This document shows, piece by piece, positions 6,994 to 13,202 of a stretch of DNA of 30,363 nucleotides (position 1 is its first letter; every line of letters starts with the position of its first letter). Below the pieces are notes generated by a model. It did not search any database and was not told the DNA's origin. It saw nothing but the letters and a program-made list of their open reading frames with translations. The stretch is from a virus. Position numbers and translations under genes: made by a program. Where the stretch lies: positions 1-30,363 of IMG/VR virus record IMGVR_UViG_3300049595_000595; one strand, given 5' to 3'.

Positions 6994-7317
6994 TTATTGT
7001 TGTTCATTGTTCTTCTTTCTTCTACGTTTTGGTTGCTCGTCGTCTGCGATAGTCGCTCTTTCGATTGCTTGTTGTTTCTCTCTCCATTCTGCTTGTTCTT
7101 TGATTGAGTTTAGTTTCTGCTGACAGAAAATCAATAGCGAGAAGTAACTCTCTACAAAGCAAGTTGAGCAAGATGGCATTGAGCGCCCATACAAAGATTG
7201 ATAGACGCTTCTTAAACGATGCGCTTCTTCAGGATTTAATGACAAGACTTGTGTCTTTTTGTACGTGTTGTATTTGGGTTCAAGTGATACAACAAACTCG
7301 ATGTCTTCAAAGTTCAT
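6994..7317 (-). CDS. Hypothetical protein with basic C-terminal tail (107 aa)
   Basis: I chose ATG 7317, which overlaps the preceding stop as ATGA; the frame is open further upstream without a good start. The protein begins MNFEDIEFVVSLEPKYNTYK, has RSMPSCSTCFVES in the middle, with a CxxC pair, and ends in a Lys/Arg/Gln-rich segment (QPKRRRKKNNEQQ). The basic tail suggests nucleic acid binding. I recall similar proteins in Bacteroidota phages but no known function. The CxxC has no visible second pair, so a zinc ribbon is not supported. Confidence 0.6.
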   Translation of the reverse strand: MNFEDIEFVVSLEPKYNTYKKTQVLSLNPEEAHRLRSVYQSLYGRSMPSCSTCFVESYFSLLIFCQQKLNSIKEQAEWREKQQAIERATIADDEQPKRRRKKNNEQQ

Positions 7318-7571
7318 ATTTTTGTCTCTAGTAGTGCTACAATGATAGTCGAAATTGACGCATAAAGAACGCCTGTCAATCCATAGTGATAAGTAAAATA
7401 ACCTAAGCCAATCCAAAACGACATACAAAATGCGCAGTCAAAAGGCTTTAATCGTCGCCAATTAAAAGGGTTCGGACCATACAAAAAGGTCTTGATAATG
7501 TCAGCAGGTTTGCCAAAGTTTACGAGTATGATGCTCAATGAAGCGATACCCAAGATTTCTAGATGTGTCAT
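7314..7571 (-). CDS. Small inner-membrane protein with CxxC motif (85 aa)
   Basis: An 85-residue protein with two or three hydrophobic segments: residues 5-18 (EILGIASLSIILVN), about 48-60 around CAFCMSFWIGLGY, and about 66-80 (TGVLYASISTIIVAL). The KPFDCAFCMSFWIG motif resembles the CxxCxxxW motif of small DUF1360-type membrane proteins. Such proteins occur in phages and prophages of Bacteroidota, but their role is not known. It overlaps the neighbouring genes by four bases on each side. It is not a typical holin, given its position among early genes, although this cannot be excluded. Confidence 0.6.
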   Translation of the reverse strand: MTHLEILGIASLSIILVNFGKPADIIKTFLYGPNPFNWRRLKPFDCAFCMSFWIGLGYFTYHYGLTGVLYASISTIIVALLETKI

Positions 7572-7819
7572 AAGTAATTTTCTTTGATGTAAAGTTGTGC
7601 TAGTATTTGTGACTTTGTAGAGTGAGCGTTGAGTTCTGTCTCGTAGCCGTCGACAAACGCTTTCTTCAAGAGTTCTTCTTCTTGTTCGATGAGTCCTTCA
7701 AATTGCTTGTGAAGTCTTTTGACTTCTTGCGCTCTAAAAGTGTCACCTGCTTCTTCGTGTAGTTTCGCGAGATTTGTCATAAATCTATCGACGAATTTCA
7801 TTGGGGTTTGTTTTTTCAT
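7568..7819 (-). CDS. Small helical hypothetical protein (83 aa)
   Basis: An 83-residue, charged, probably all-helical protein (RAQEVKRLHKQFEGLIEQEEELLKKAF-like stretch, given here only as a description of its Glu/Lys/Leu pattern). Two starts are possible, ATG 7819 and ATG 7801; the first overlaps the sigma-like gene by 35 bases. It is coupled to the membrane protein gene downstream by ATGA. Function unknown. Confidence 0.6.
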   Translation of the reverse strand: MKKQTPMKFVDRFMTNLAKLHEEAGDTFRAQEVKRLHKQFEGLIEQEEELLKKAFVDGYETELNAHSTKSQILAQLYIKENYL

Positions 7820-8330
7820 ATTGTTCTTGTACTAGTTGTTTCATAAGTTTTACGACGCGAAGTATCTCACGTACGCTGATTCCTGTCTTGCGATGTAGTG
7901 AACGCGCTGAATTACCATCAAGCCACATCTTAAAGAGTTCACGCTCGTACCAATGAGAACTCTCAATGATGAAGTCGTACGCTCGTATCTTGTTTCTCTC
8001 TTGCTCATAGTCTTCTTCTTGTACTAGATGGTCTTTGTCGTCACTTGATAGATTACACTCATACACGTCAACGCTGTCGTAGATACGATTCTGTTGAAAT
8101 GGGTGACGATTACCATTGATTGCTGTGTGTAGTACTTTAATTGCCCACCATTGTAAGTATCCGTCGTTGTGTAGTTTCTCAACATATGCGTCATCTTTTT
8201 CGAGTAGTAGTAGAAAAAAGTATTGATAGAGTTCTCTTGCTAGTTCTTTGTTCTTTGAGATGCGAAGACAAGTATCGAAGACCCACTTTTGAGTTGTTAG
8301 ATTTTCGATGATTTGCGACTTCTTCAACAC
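7785..8330 (-). CDS. Sigma-70-like / HTH DNA-binding protein
   Basis: A protein of about 181 residues with no ATG near its beginning. The candidate starts are GTG 8330 and TTG 8327, immediately after a promoter -7 box, so the mRNA may be almost leaderless. The N-terminal half (ISKNKELARELYQYFFLLLL) resembles the helical region 2 of sigma-70 proteins. The C-terminal YERELFKMWLDGNSARSLHRKTGISVREI reads as an HTH similar to sigma region 4. I recall homologues in Bacteroidota phages annotated as sigma-like or HTH proteins. It could direct RNA polymerase to middle or late promoters, but the lack of a clear region 2.4 keeps this tentative. Its promoter carries a 16-base palindrome, suggesting tight control. 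Confidence 0.5.
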   Translation of the reverse strand: MLKKSQIIENLTTQKWVFDTCLRISKNKELARELYQYFFLLLLEKDDAYVEKLHNDGYLQWWAIKVLHTAINGNRHPFQQNRIYDSVDVYECNLSSDDKDHLVQEEDYEQERNKIRAYDFIIESSHWYERELFKMWLDGNSARSLHRKTGISVREILRVVKLMKQLVQEQYEKTNPNEIRR

Positions 8331-8332
8331 TA

Positions 8333-8363
8333 CAAAAATAGAAAGATTATTTGTAATTACAAA
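8333..8363 (-). promoter_or_regulatory. Bacteroidota-type promoter for the sigma-like gene
   Basis: On the minus strand TTTG (8363-8360), a 19-base spacer, then TATTTTTG (8340-8333) match the Bacteroidota -33/-7 consensus exactly. Transcription would begin around 8328, at the first codon of the sigma-like gene. Confidence 0.7.
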
Positions 8364-8364
8364 T
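8349..8364. promoter_or_regulatory. Perfect 16-base palindrome over the -33 box (operator candidate)
   Basis: ATTTGTAATTACAAAT is a perfect palindrome that covers the -33 TTTG of the promoter. A dimeric HTH regulator bound here would block RNA polymerase. The 63-residue HTH protein at 14381-14572 is one candidate ligand. Confidence 0.6.
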
Positions 8365-8400
8365 TATTTTTTCTCAATCGTTACAAAATAGCCGTCTTTC

Positions 8401-8910
8401 TCATATCGCTTCTTCGTGCGCAACACATCGCTCTCTTCTTTCAAGATGTGTATCGACGATTGTAGACTCTTCGTTGCAATAAGAATCCAATAGTCCGTGA
8501 GCCTGTTGATAGGTCTTGGCGAAGTTTCTGTCATATTCAATCAAGTCTTGTGTTTGCCGTACGCTGTGAATGATAGTCGAATGGTCACGATTAATGATTC
8601 TACCTATCGACTCTAGTGACATTCTCAATGTACGTCTACAAATGTAGTTAAAAGTATGTCGAGCGTAGAGTATGTGTTGAGTTCTGTTCTTTGAGTAGAT
8701 GTCGTCAGGTGTGATGTTGTAGATTTGACAAACTGCTCTCATAACGTCTGCCCATTTTGCGCTTGTTTGTGTTATGTCAATCTTAGGTCGTAAGATTTCT
8801 CGTCTCAAATCGTTTATCAATTTCTCGTATTGATTCTTTTGTTCGATAAGTAGAAGTCTCATTCTACGATTTTCTTGCTTTGCGGTGTGTAAATCTTGAA
8901 AGTGGTTCAT
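8401..8910 (-). CDS. DnaA domain IV-like replication initiator
   Basis: A 169-residue protein from ATG 8910, one base after the preceding stop; the upstream open frame overlaps the ABC-GNAT gene and is not needed. Residues 10-40 (KQENRRMRLLLIEQKNQYEK and on) form a coiled coil. Residues 54-130 match DnaA domain IV: VCQIYNITPDDIYSKNR, then helices ending in RDHSTIIHS (108-116), the DnaA signature usually written GRDHTTVxHA. DnaA boxes are bound by this domain. The AAA+ ATPase domain III is absent, so it cannot form the standard ATP oligomer alone. It may load DnaB at the candidate origin or compete with host DnaA. Confidence 0.8.
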   Translation of the reverse strand: MNHFQDLHTAKQENRRMRLLLIEQKNQYEKLINDLRREILRPKIDITQTSAKWADVMRAVCQIYNITPDDIYSKNRTQHILYARHTFNYICRRTLRMSLESIGRIINRDHSTIIHSVRQTQDLIEYDRNFAKTYQQAHGLLDSYCNEESTIVDTHLERRERCVAHEEAI

Positions 8911-8911
8911 A

Positions 8912-10093
8912 TTAAAATAGAGATATTTGTCTTTGTGATACATCTTTATACGCGTTTGCGTCAAATCTAATAATATCAAGAACTCTTTCATCATTAAATA
9001 TGTCTCCAATATATTCAAATGATTTTGTGATAGACTCCTTTCGTAATTTTAGACCGCTATATCCTTGTGCTATTAATTTATCATTTTGTTTTTTTGTTGC
9101 TTCAACATTGTCATTTACCATACACACTCTCCAACTACCTGATTTTTCACGTTGATTCCACAATGCTGGATTTGATGTTTTAGTATAAAATTTTTTCCCA
9201 TCGCTTTTGTACAATTTTGCAATATATGTACTAATTGCGCCTCCTATTCCCATACCTTGATAATCTGGCAATACTACTGTTCTAGACATTCTCCAAGCAT
9301 TTTGTATGGTTCCACTTGGCAATGGCAATACAGCATTGAATGCAACCGGTTTATCATTCCATATAGTAACAAAACATTTTGCACTCTTTGATAATTCATC
9401 AGTCAAATAGTGATGGTGTTTGAATATACGCCAAGTTTCATATCTACATCGAAATACCTGAAGTTCGATTTTTGGTCTTGATTGCCGAAGATAGTCGTGT
9501 CTCTCGACACGCCCCTTCAATGGTGAATATGTCCAATCGGGTAACAACCACTCCATAATATCAAAGTGACAACTAGCAAGAATGATTTTTTTGTTGTTCT
9601 TGCGTATGAATTTTTGAAGCGCATAAGACATCGCTTTTGCTACGTCTCTATCTACTACACTTGTGTACTCATCCACAAGTACAACTTCTTGTTCTTTTGC
9701 ACTACCAACAAGATACGCAAGTTGTGCGCGATATTGTTCACCATTTGACAGCGTTCTATATGGTCTCAACCACGTAGGAACACTTGACAAACCCATTGAA
9801 GACAAAAGTAAACAAGCGTCGCTAGGTTGCAACCAATTAAAGTTTGAGATAAGAGACTTCGATTCGTCGAATTGAATCGTTCTAATCGCGCCAAAATGCT
9901 TCAAAAGAGTTGATTTACCTGTGCCACTACCTCCGTAGATGACTCCAATGTTCCAATCAAAGTTTCTACACTCTGCAAAATTGACAGGTATTTCTACACT
10001 TGTCTTTGTCGAATCTTGAATGTCAAACGATTCACACACATATCGAGTGTATTCGTCTTCAAGTATCGTGTTCTCTAGTTTTATTGTTTTCAT
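8912..10093 (-). CDS. ABC-type ATPase fused to a GNAT acetyltransferase
   Basis: A 393-residue two-domain protein. Residues 1-200 form an ABC ATPase: Walker A GGSGTGKST (54-62), signature LSNGEQ (115-120), Walker B VVLVDEYTS (137-145) and H-loop H176. No transmembrane segment is present, so it is not a transporter. From about residue 208 it is GNAT-like, with SRTVVLPDYQGMGIGG (270-285) as the acetyl-CoA loop and an HHHYL motif near 226-230. I recall this fusion in several phages. Phage Mu Mom, a DNA adenine modifier, is also a GNAT-fold protein, so DNA modification against restriction is a possible role, unproven here. It is coupled to dnaB by ATGA. Base composition changes sharply at the domain boundary. 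Confidence 0.8.
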   Translation of the reverse strand: MKTIKLENTILEDEYTRYVCESFDIQDSTKTSVEIPVNFAECRNFDWNIGVIYGGSGTGKSTLLKHFGAIRTIQFDESKSLISNFNWLQPSDACLLLSSMGLSSVPTWLRPYRTLSNGEQYRAQLAYLVGSAKEQEVVLVDEYTSVVDRDVAKAMSYALQKFIRKNNKKIILASCHFDIMEWLLPDWTYSPLKGRVERHDYLRQSRPKIELQVFRCRYETWRIFKHHHYLTDELSKSAKCFVTIWNDKPVAFNAVLPLPSGTIQNAWRMSRTVVLPDYQGMGIGGAISTYIAKLYKSDGKKFYTKTSNPALWNQREKSGSWRVCMVNDNVEATKKQNDKLIAQGYSGLKLRKESITKSFEYIGDIFNDERVLDIIRFDANAYKDVSQRQISLF

Positions 10094-11322
10094 ATGCGTT
10101 CTTTGTATTCTGTTAGTTTGCCTTCAAATGTAGTAGGTATTGTGCAACATTCACCGTTGCGATTCTTTGCGATAATCAACTCCGCTTCTTCTACGTCAGG
10201 CTTCTCTGTGTCGTAGTAAGCAGGTCTAAAAGGAAACATCACAATATCTGCGTCTTGTTCTATCGCGCCTGACTCTCTCAAGTCTGACAACATAGGTCGT
10301 TTGTCTTGTCTCTCTTCGCTCTTACGTGACAACTGCGCAAGTACGATGACCGTGATTTTTAATTCTTTTGCTAGTAGTTTCAAACCGCGTGAGATTTCTG
10401 CTATCTCTTGCTCACGATTTGCTTTTGTGCCTTTGATTAATTGTATGTAGTCGATGACAAGTAAGTCAAGACCTTTGCGAGACTTGTGCAACTTCGCCTT
10501 TGCTTTGATTTGTGCGATAGAAGTATCAACGTCATCGTCTATGTAAAACTCGATAGTTTGATTGTTTGCTGTGTTGATGACTTTGTCTATCTCGATTTGT
10601 TCTAGACGACCATTGCGTATCTTCCAATTCTCGATGTTGCCTATCAATGACAAGTATCGCTTTGCAAGTTGCTCGTTTGACATCTCAAGCGACAAGAAGA
10701 GTGCTTTGTGATTGTACTTTGCAAAGTCTTTTGTGAGCGTGAGAGCGATTGCAGTCTTACCCATTCCCGGACGACCTGCTACGACAATCAAGTCGCCTTC
10801 GTTGTACCCACCAATGTACTTGTCTAGATAGCGCCATCCTGTTTGTTTGCCTGTGAGCGCACCACCTTTGATACTATTCTCTACTATTTGGTCAACAACT
10901 TTGTTTGTGACTTTGACTATTGAGTCAGGCTCTTTGTGTGTCGAGAAAGTAGTCTCATCAAGAATCGACTGCAAGTCTTTTACCATCTCATCAAGTTCTT
11001 TTGATAAATTCAAATGTGACAATCTATCGACGAGCGTTCGTTTGATGTAGTTATATTCTAGAGTTTGAAGATGTTTTTTGATGTTTGTCAAACCACTTGC
11101 TTCTTGTTGTATCTTGATAATCTCAATAACTTCTTTTTTTGTGAAATGCTTTGAGAGCGTCACCAAGTCAACAGGTTGATTGTCGTAGTACAAGTGTGTC
11201 ATCGCATCGACGATACGACGTGAGAAGTCTTCTGTGAACCAATTCTTGTTGATTTGTGGTAAGTAATGTCTTGCGTCATTGTAGAACAGCAAGTTTGATA
11301 GTATCATTTGTTCTAGATTCAT
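10090..11322 (-). CDS. dnaB: Replicative DNA helicase DnaB
   Basis: A 410-residue DnaB-type helicase. The N-terminal domain (1-100) begins MNLEQMILSNLLF and carries WFTEDFSRRIVDAM typical of the family. The RecA-like domain shows Walker A GRPGMGKT (183-190), Walker B in LLVIDYIQLI, and the C-terminal SDLRESGAIEQDADIV motif with its arginine finger region. It unwinds DNA as a hexamer at replication forks. It is slightly shorter than bacterial DnaB (about 450-470). It lies between the DnaD-like loader and the ABC-GNAT gene, with 4-base overlaps on both sides, so the operon supplies its own fork machinery while polymerase and primase must come from the host. Confidence 0.95.
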   Translation of the reverse strand: MNLEQMILSNLLFYNDARHYLPQINKNWFTEDFSRRIVDAMTHLYYDNQPVDLVTLSKHFTKKEVIEIIKIQQEASGLTNIKKHLQTLEYNYIKRTLVDRLSHLNLSKELDEMVKDLQSILDETTFSTHKEPDSIVKVTNKVVDQIVENSIKGGALTGKQTGWRYLDKYIGGYNEGDLIVVAGRPGMGKTAIALTLTKDFAKYNHKALFLSLEMSNEQLAKRYLSLIGNIENWKIRNGRLEQIEIDKVINTANNQTIEFYIDDDVDTSIAQIKAKAKLHKSRKGLDLLVIDYIQLIKGTKANREQEIAEISRGLKLLAKELKITVIVLAQLSRKSEERQDKRPMLSDLRESGAIEQDADIVMFPFRPAYYDTEKPDVEEAELIIAKNRNGECCTIPTTFEGKLTEYKERI

Positions 11323-11900
11323 AGTGTTGCAAGTTTATGTTGATTTGTTGATACTTTCAAATTGTTTTGTTTCCAAGTGCGAACTGCTGACTTCCAATCT
11401 TTCATCTTGTTTTTGCCTATCATCCAACCCTTTGATTCATAAAAGTCAAAGAACTTGTTTGATACGTCATTCATTCCTATTGAATCCATATATTGACTTA
11501 ACTCGTCTAGAGTTGGTTTGACAAAGCGTTTACTCTTTGTATTATTTACATCTTCATTTTCATTTTCATTTTCCATATGTTCTTCATATGATTTACATAT
11601 GTTACTCATATCTTCTTTCTTCTTACGATTATTTGCTCTTGATTCACTATACTTCTTTCTCTTCTCGAACTCGTCTCTCATACGCTTATTGTAGTAGCCT
11701 TCGTCTGATTTATCGAATTTCTCATAGATGTCTTCATCATATGAATCACATATCTTCAACATATCTTTCTCGCTTAGTACTCCTTTTTGATGTTGTATAC
11801 AAAGTAGTCGTATGTATTTACCTACTTGTTCGTTTGACATCAACGTTGTACCTGTTAAAAAATCGCTCGTGTAAAATAACACTGCCGGGTCTTTGCTCAT
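11319..11900 (-). CDS. DnaD-like replisome protein (helicase loader candidate)
   Basis: A protein of 193 residues from ATG 11900. The frame is open upstream to a GTG at 11993, but that would translate through the leader hairpin, and the N-terminus MSKDPAVLFYTSDFLTGTTL is the one I recall in Bacteroidota phage and prophage replication proteins. LMSNEQVGKYIRLLCIQHQKG forms the winged-helix part. A Lys/Glu/Asn-rich linker with NENENEDVN follows, and LDELSQYMDSIGMNDV with FFDFYESKGWMIGKNKMKDWKSA closes a DnaD/phage replisome-type C-terminal domain. It probably loads DnaB. It overlaps dnaB by four bases. Confidence 0.7.
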   Translation of the reverse strand: MSKDPAVLFYTSDFLTGTTLMSNEQVGKYIRLLCIQHQKGVLSEKDMLKICDSYDEDIYEKFDKSDEGYYNKRMRDEFEKRKKYSESRANNRKKKEDMSNICKSYEEHMENENENEDVNNTKSKRFVKPTLDELSQYMDSIGMNDVSNKFFDFYESKGWMIGKNKMKDWKSAVRTWKQNNLKVSTNQHKLATL

Positions 11901-11912
11901 TTGTTTTGTATT

Positions 11913-11964
11913 AAAAAAGCCCTCAAGCGAGTACCGAAGTGCGAGTTCGATACTTGCCGAGGGC
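11913..11964 (-). terminator. Terminator-like leader hairpin before the replication operon
   Basis: On the minus strand GCCCTC (11964-11959) pairs with GAGGGC (11924-11919), with an inner stem of seven pairs and a CGAA/TTCG top stem, followed at once by TTTTTT (11918-11913). This has the full form of an intrinsic terminator but lies between the promoter (12009-12039) and the start codon at 11900. It may act as an attenuator, or end a short RNA of about 90 bases. Confidence 0.75.
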
Positions 11965-12008
11965 AAAGGTCTGTTGATAGTTGTCTCGCACACAACTTTA
12001 ATACCTTA

Positions 12009-12039
12009 CAAAAATAGTGCTTTGTAACTTAATAGCAAA
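12009..12039 (-). promoter_or_regulatory. Promoter of the replication operon
   Basis: TTTG (12039-12036), a 19-base spacer and TATTTTTG (12016-12009) match the Bacteroidota consensus perfectly. Transcription would begin near 12003, leaving a leader of about 100 bases that contains the terminator-like hairpin. The -33 end abuts the stop of the 64-residue gene. Confidence 0.75.
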
Positions 12040-12234
12040 TTATTCTTTTATTGAATATCTACCAAAGCCTTCTGTCTCATCGCACACGATGTCTAGTCCT
12101 TCTTTGTGACGTAGTACGTGAATCAATGCGGCGAGTCGAAACGAGCCATACAAGTTCAAAGCGTCGATTGGTGTGATAGACTTACCATTCATCAAATGTG
12201 TCTTCACTTTTTTGAGTTGTGATTCTTTTTTCAT
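12040..12234 (-). CDS. Small HTH protein (64 aa)
   Basis: A 64-residue protein starting MKKESQLKKVKTHLMNGKSI, followed by TPIDALNLYGSFRLAALIHVLR, which reads as a helix-turn-helix of the winged type common in phage regulators and small host proteins with N-terminal basic helix. It ends DETEGFGRYSIKE, a probable wing. It precedes the replication promoter and may regulate it. The family is familiar from phages and plasmids, but the target is unknown. Confidence 0.7.
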   Translation of the reverse strand: MKKESQLKKVKTHLMNGKSITPIDALNLYGSFRLAALIHVLRHKEGLDIVCDETEGFGRYSIKE

Positions 12235-12278
12235 ATTTTTTTTGTTATTGATTTTTCATATACATTCGCGCAAATTAT

Positions 12279-12371
12279 TTACTCTTGCTCGTCATATTTA
12301 CCACAATAGAAACCTAAAGTAAAAGAGATGACGATAAAGCCTAGCCATATAGCAAATTGATATTGTGTCAT
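12279..12371 (-). CDS. Tiny single-span membrane protein (30 aa)
   Basis: A 30-residue frame from ATG 12371 to TAA 12279. It starts in an ATGA overlap with the stop of the 113-residue gene and has one hydrophobic segment (FAIWLGFIVISFTLGFY) with a charged end (GKYDEQE). The coupling makes translation likely despite its size. Function unknown. Confidence 0.55.
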   Translation of the reverse strand: MTQYQFAIWLGFIVISFTLGFYCGKYDEQE

Positions 12372-12709
12372 ATGATTCTAGTTTTAACAATTTCAACAAT
12401 CTCAGTGAAGTTGTCACCGCGTACTTCGTAGTGATTGTACAATGAGATGGGCGCAAGTTCGTTCACTTGCAACTCCATTGAGTAACTTTCTTCAAGTTGA
12501 TGTTGTATCTCTTCGAGAGTAGGTTCACTATCAAAGACACACAAAATGTCTTTGTCTTCGTTCACGAGAACATAGCCAATGCCATTCAATCTGTTTGCAA
12601 ATTGTTGAGCGTAGACGTTCTTCTCAAAACGTGCAATGATTGACTGATTGTAGTAGACGCGATATTCGCTCACGTCGTTGATTGTTGCTTGTACGATTCT
12701 TGTATTCAT
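12368..12709 (-). CDS. Hypothetical protein (113 aa)
   Basis: A 113-residue protein starting MNTRIVQATINDVSEYRVYY, with mixed alpha/beta character, an acidic middle (EPTLEEIQHQLEESYSME) and a hydrophobic end (VEIVKTRII). I do not recognise the family. Its start overlaps the stop of an upstream frame as ATGA, and its stop overlaps the 30-residue membrane protein gene. No catalytic or DNA-binding motif is evident. Confidence 0.6.
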   Translation of the reverse strand: MNTRIVQATINDVSEYRVYYNQSIIARFEKNVYAQQFANRLNGIGYVLVNEDKDILCVFDSEPTLEEIQHQLEESYSMELQVNELAPISLYNHYEVRGDNFTEIVEIVKTRII

Positions 12710-12822
12710 TTTGCTTTGCCTTTATACATTTTGTTGAGTTGTTGACGTTGATGTTGAATCGCTTCGTTAAAGCCTTCAATGAATGTGTCTTTTTCGAATT
12801 GATACGGAGTCGCTTCTTTAGT
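12706..12822 (-). pseudogene. Open frame without start codon, downstream of an in-frame TAA
   Basis: 38 sense codons continue in the same frame as the 31-residue membrane protein gene immediately after its TAA stop. The frame encodes TKEATPYQFEKDTFIEGFNE and ends in KMYKGKAK, overlapping the next gene as ATGA. No ATG, GTG or TTG start lies near its beginning. The protein-like sequence and the coupled stop suggest it is translated, by readthrough or from a rare start, or that a single mutation split a gene of about 70 codons. Confidence 0.45.
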
Positions 12823-12918
12823 TTATCTCTTCGACTTCTTTGTCAACACGTGACTCGCGTACATCACCGCAATGGTGATAGGAGTCAATACGATTGGGTA
12901 TATGATGTCTAGTGCCAT
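12823..12918 (-). CDS. Tiny membrane protein (31 aa), possibly truncated
   Basis: ATG 12918 opens a 31-residue frame, with a hydrophobic segment (IIYPIVLTPITIAVMYA) and a basic end (TKKSKR). It stops at TAA 12823-12825, after which the same frame continues for 38 codons. It may be a complete small membrane protein or the anchor of a longer split protein. Confidence 0.45.
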   Translation of the reverse strand: MALDIIYPIVLTPITIAVMYASHVLTKKSKR

Positions 12919-12932
12919 AGTCTTGTAAATAG

Positions 12933-12962
12933 TGGGGGCTTTTACACCCCCATTTTGTTTTT
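12933..12962 (+). terminator. Intrinsic terminator in plus orientation
   Basis: TGGGGG (12933-12938), an eight-base loop and CCCCCA (12947-12952) are followed on the plus strand by TTTTGTTTTT. The U-tract lies on the plus strand, whereas all recognised genes are on the minus strand. On the minus strand the stem is followed by CTATTTAC, a poor U-tract, so it would end minus transcription weakly at best. Confidence 0.65.
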
Positions 12963-13134
12963 AACCTCTTACGCCTCCGTTATATCCTCTTTTAACTTTG
13001 TAATAAGCAGTAGTGTAATTATTCTGCTTTGCAATTTTGCAGGCTTCATTAATGTTTGATGCAGTAATGTAGTCCAAAATAGTAACGCCGTTGCTAGCAA
13101 TTACGAAATAGGTGTTTTGTTGTTCGTTTTTCAT
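12961..13134 (-). CDS. Small hypothetical protein (57 aa), probably leaderless
   Basis: A 57-residue protein. I chose ATG 13134 (MKNEQQNTYFVIASNGVTIL) because an upstream ATG at 13149 lies inside or before the promoter -7 box. With the box ending at 13139, transcription should begin at or very near this ATG. The sequence suggests a small beta-alpha fold with ASNINEACKIAKQNNY as a helix and a Gly-rich end. No family recognised. It has its own promoter, so its product may be needed early or in quantity. Confidence 0.6.
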   Translation of the reverse strand: MKNEQQNTYFVIASNGVTILDYITASNINEACKIAKQNNYTTAYYKVKRGYNGGVRG

Positions 13135-13138
13135 ATAG

Positions 13139-13169
13139 CAAATATACAACTAGAAAACATATGCGCAAG
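13139..13169 (-). promoter_or_regulatory. Promoter of the 57-residue gene
   Basis: TATATTTG (13146-13139) lies 19 bases downstream of a -33 TTG (13168-13166; the full box reads CTTG rather than TTTG). The -7 box ends four bases before the start codon at 13134. Confidence 0.6.
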
Positions 13170-13202
13170 TACTTTGAAATCTTTTTTTCTATTTATTTTG
13201 CT

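Noticed and set aside
8911-9018. Extension of the DnaA-like protein upstream of ATG 8910
   Set aside because: It overlaps the end of the ABC-GNAT gene in another frame and adds nothing resembling DnaA; ATG 8910 sits one base after the preceding stop.
11537-11914. 125-codon plus-strand open frame rich in Tyr, Ser and Leu
   Set aside because: It is the antisense reading of the Lys/Glu/Asn-rich DnaD-like gene, a usual artefact of such composition.
11919-11968. tRNA-like shape on the plus strand: a seven-base acceptor-like stem and GCGAG-TTCGATA-CTTGC resembling a T-arm
   Set aside because: No room for D and anticodon arms, one acceptor mismatch, and the same bases form a normal terminator hairpin with T6 on the minus strand. 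A minihelix or attachment-site relic cannot be excluded but is not supported.
11901-11993. N-terminal extension of the DnaD-like protein from GTG 11993
   Set aside because: It would translate through the leader hairpin, and the ATG at 11900 gives the N-terminus familiar from related proteins.
12682-12912. Plus-strand open frame ahead of the plus-oriented terminator
   Set aside because: It lies opposite minus-strand small genes coupled by overlaps, has low-complexity hydrophobic sequence, and shows no promoter or known domain.
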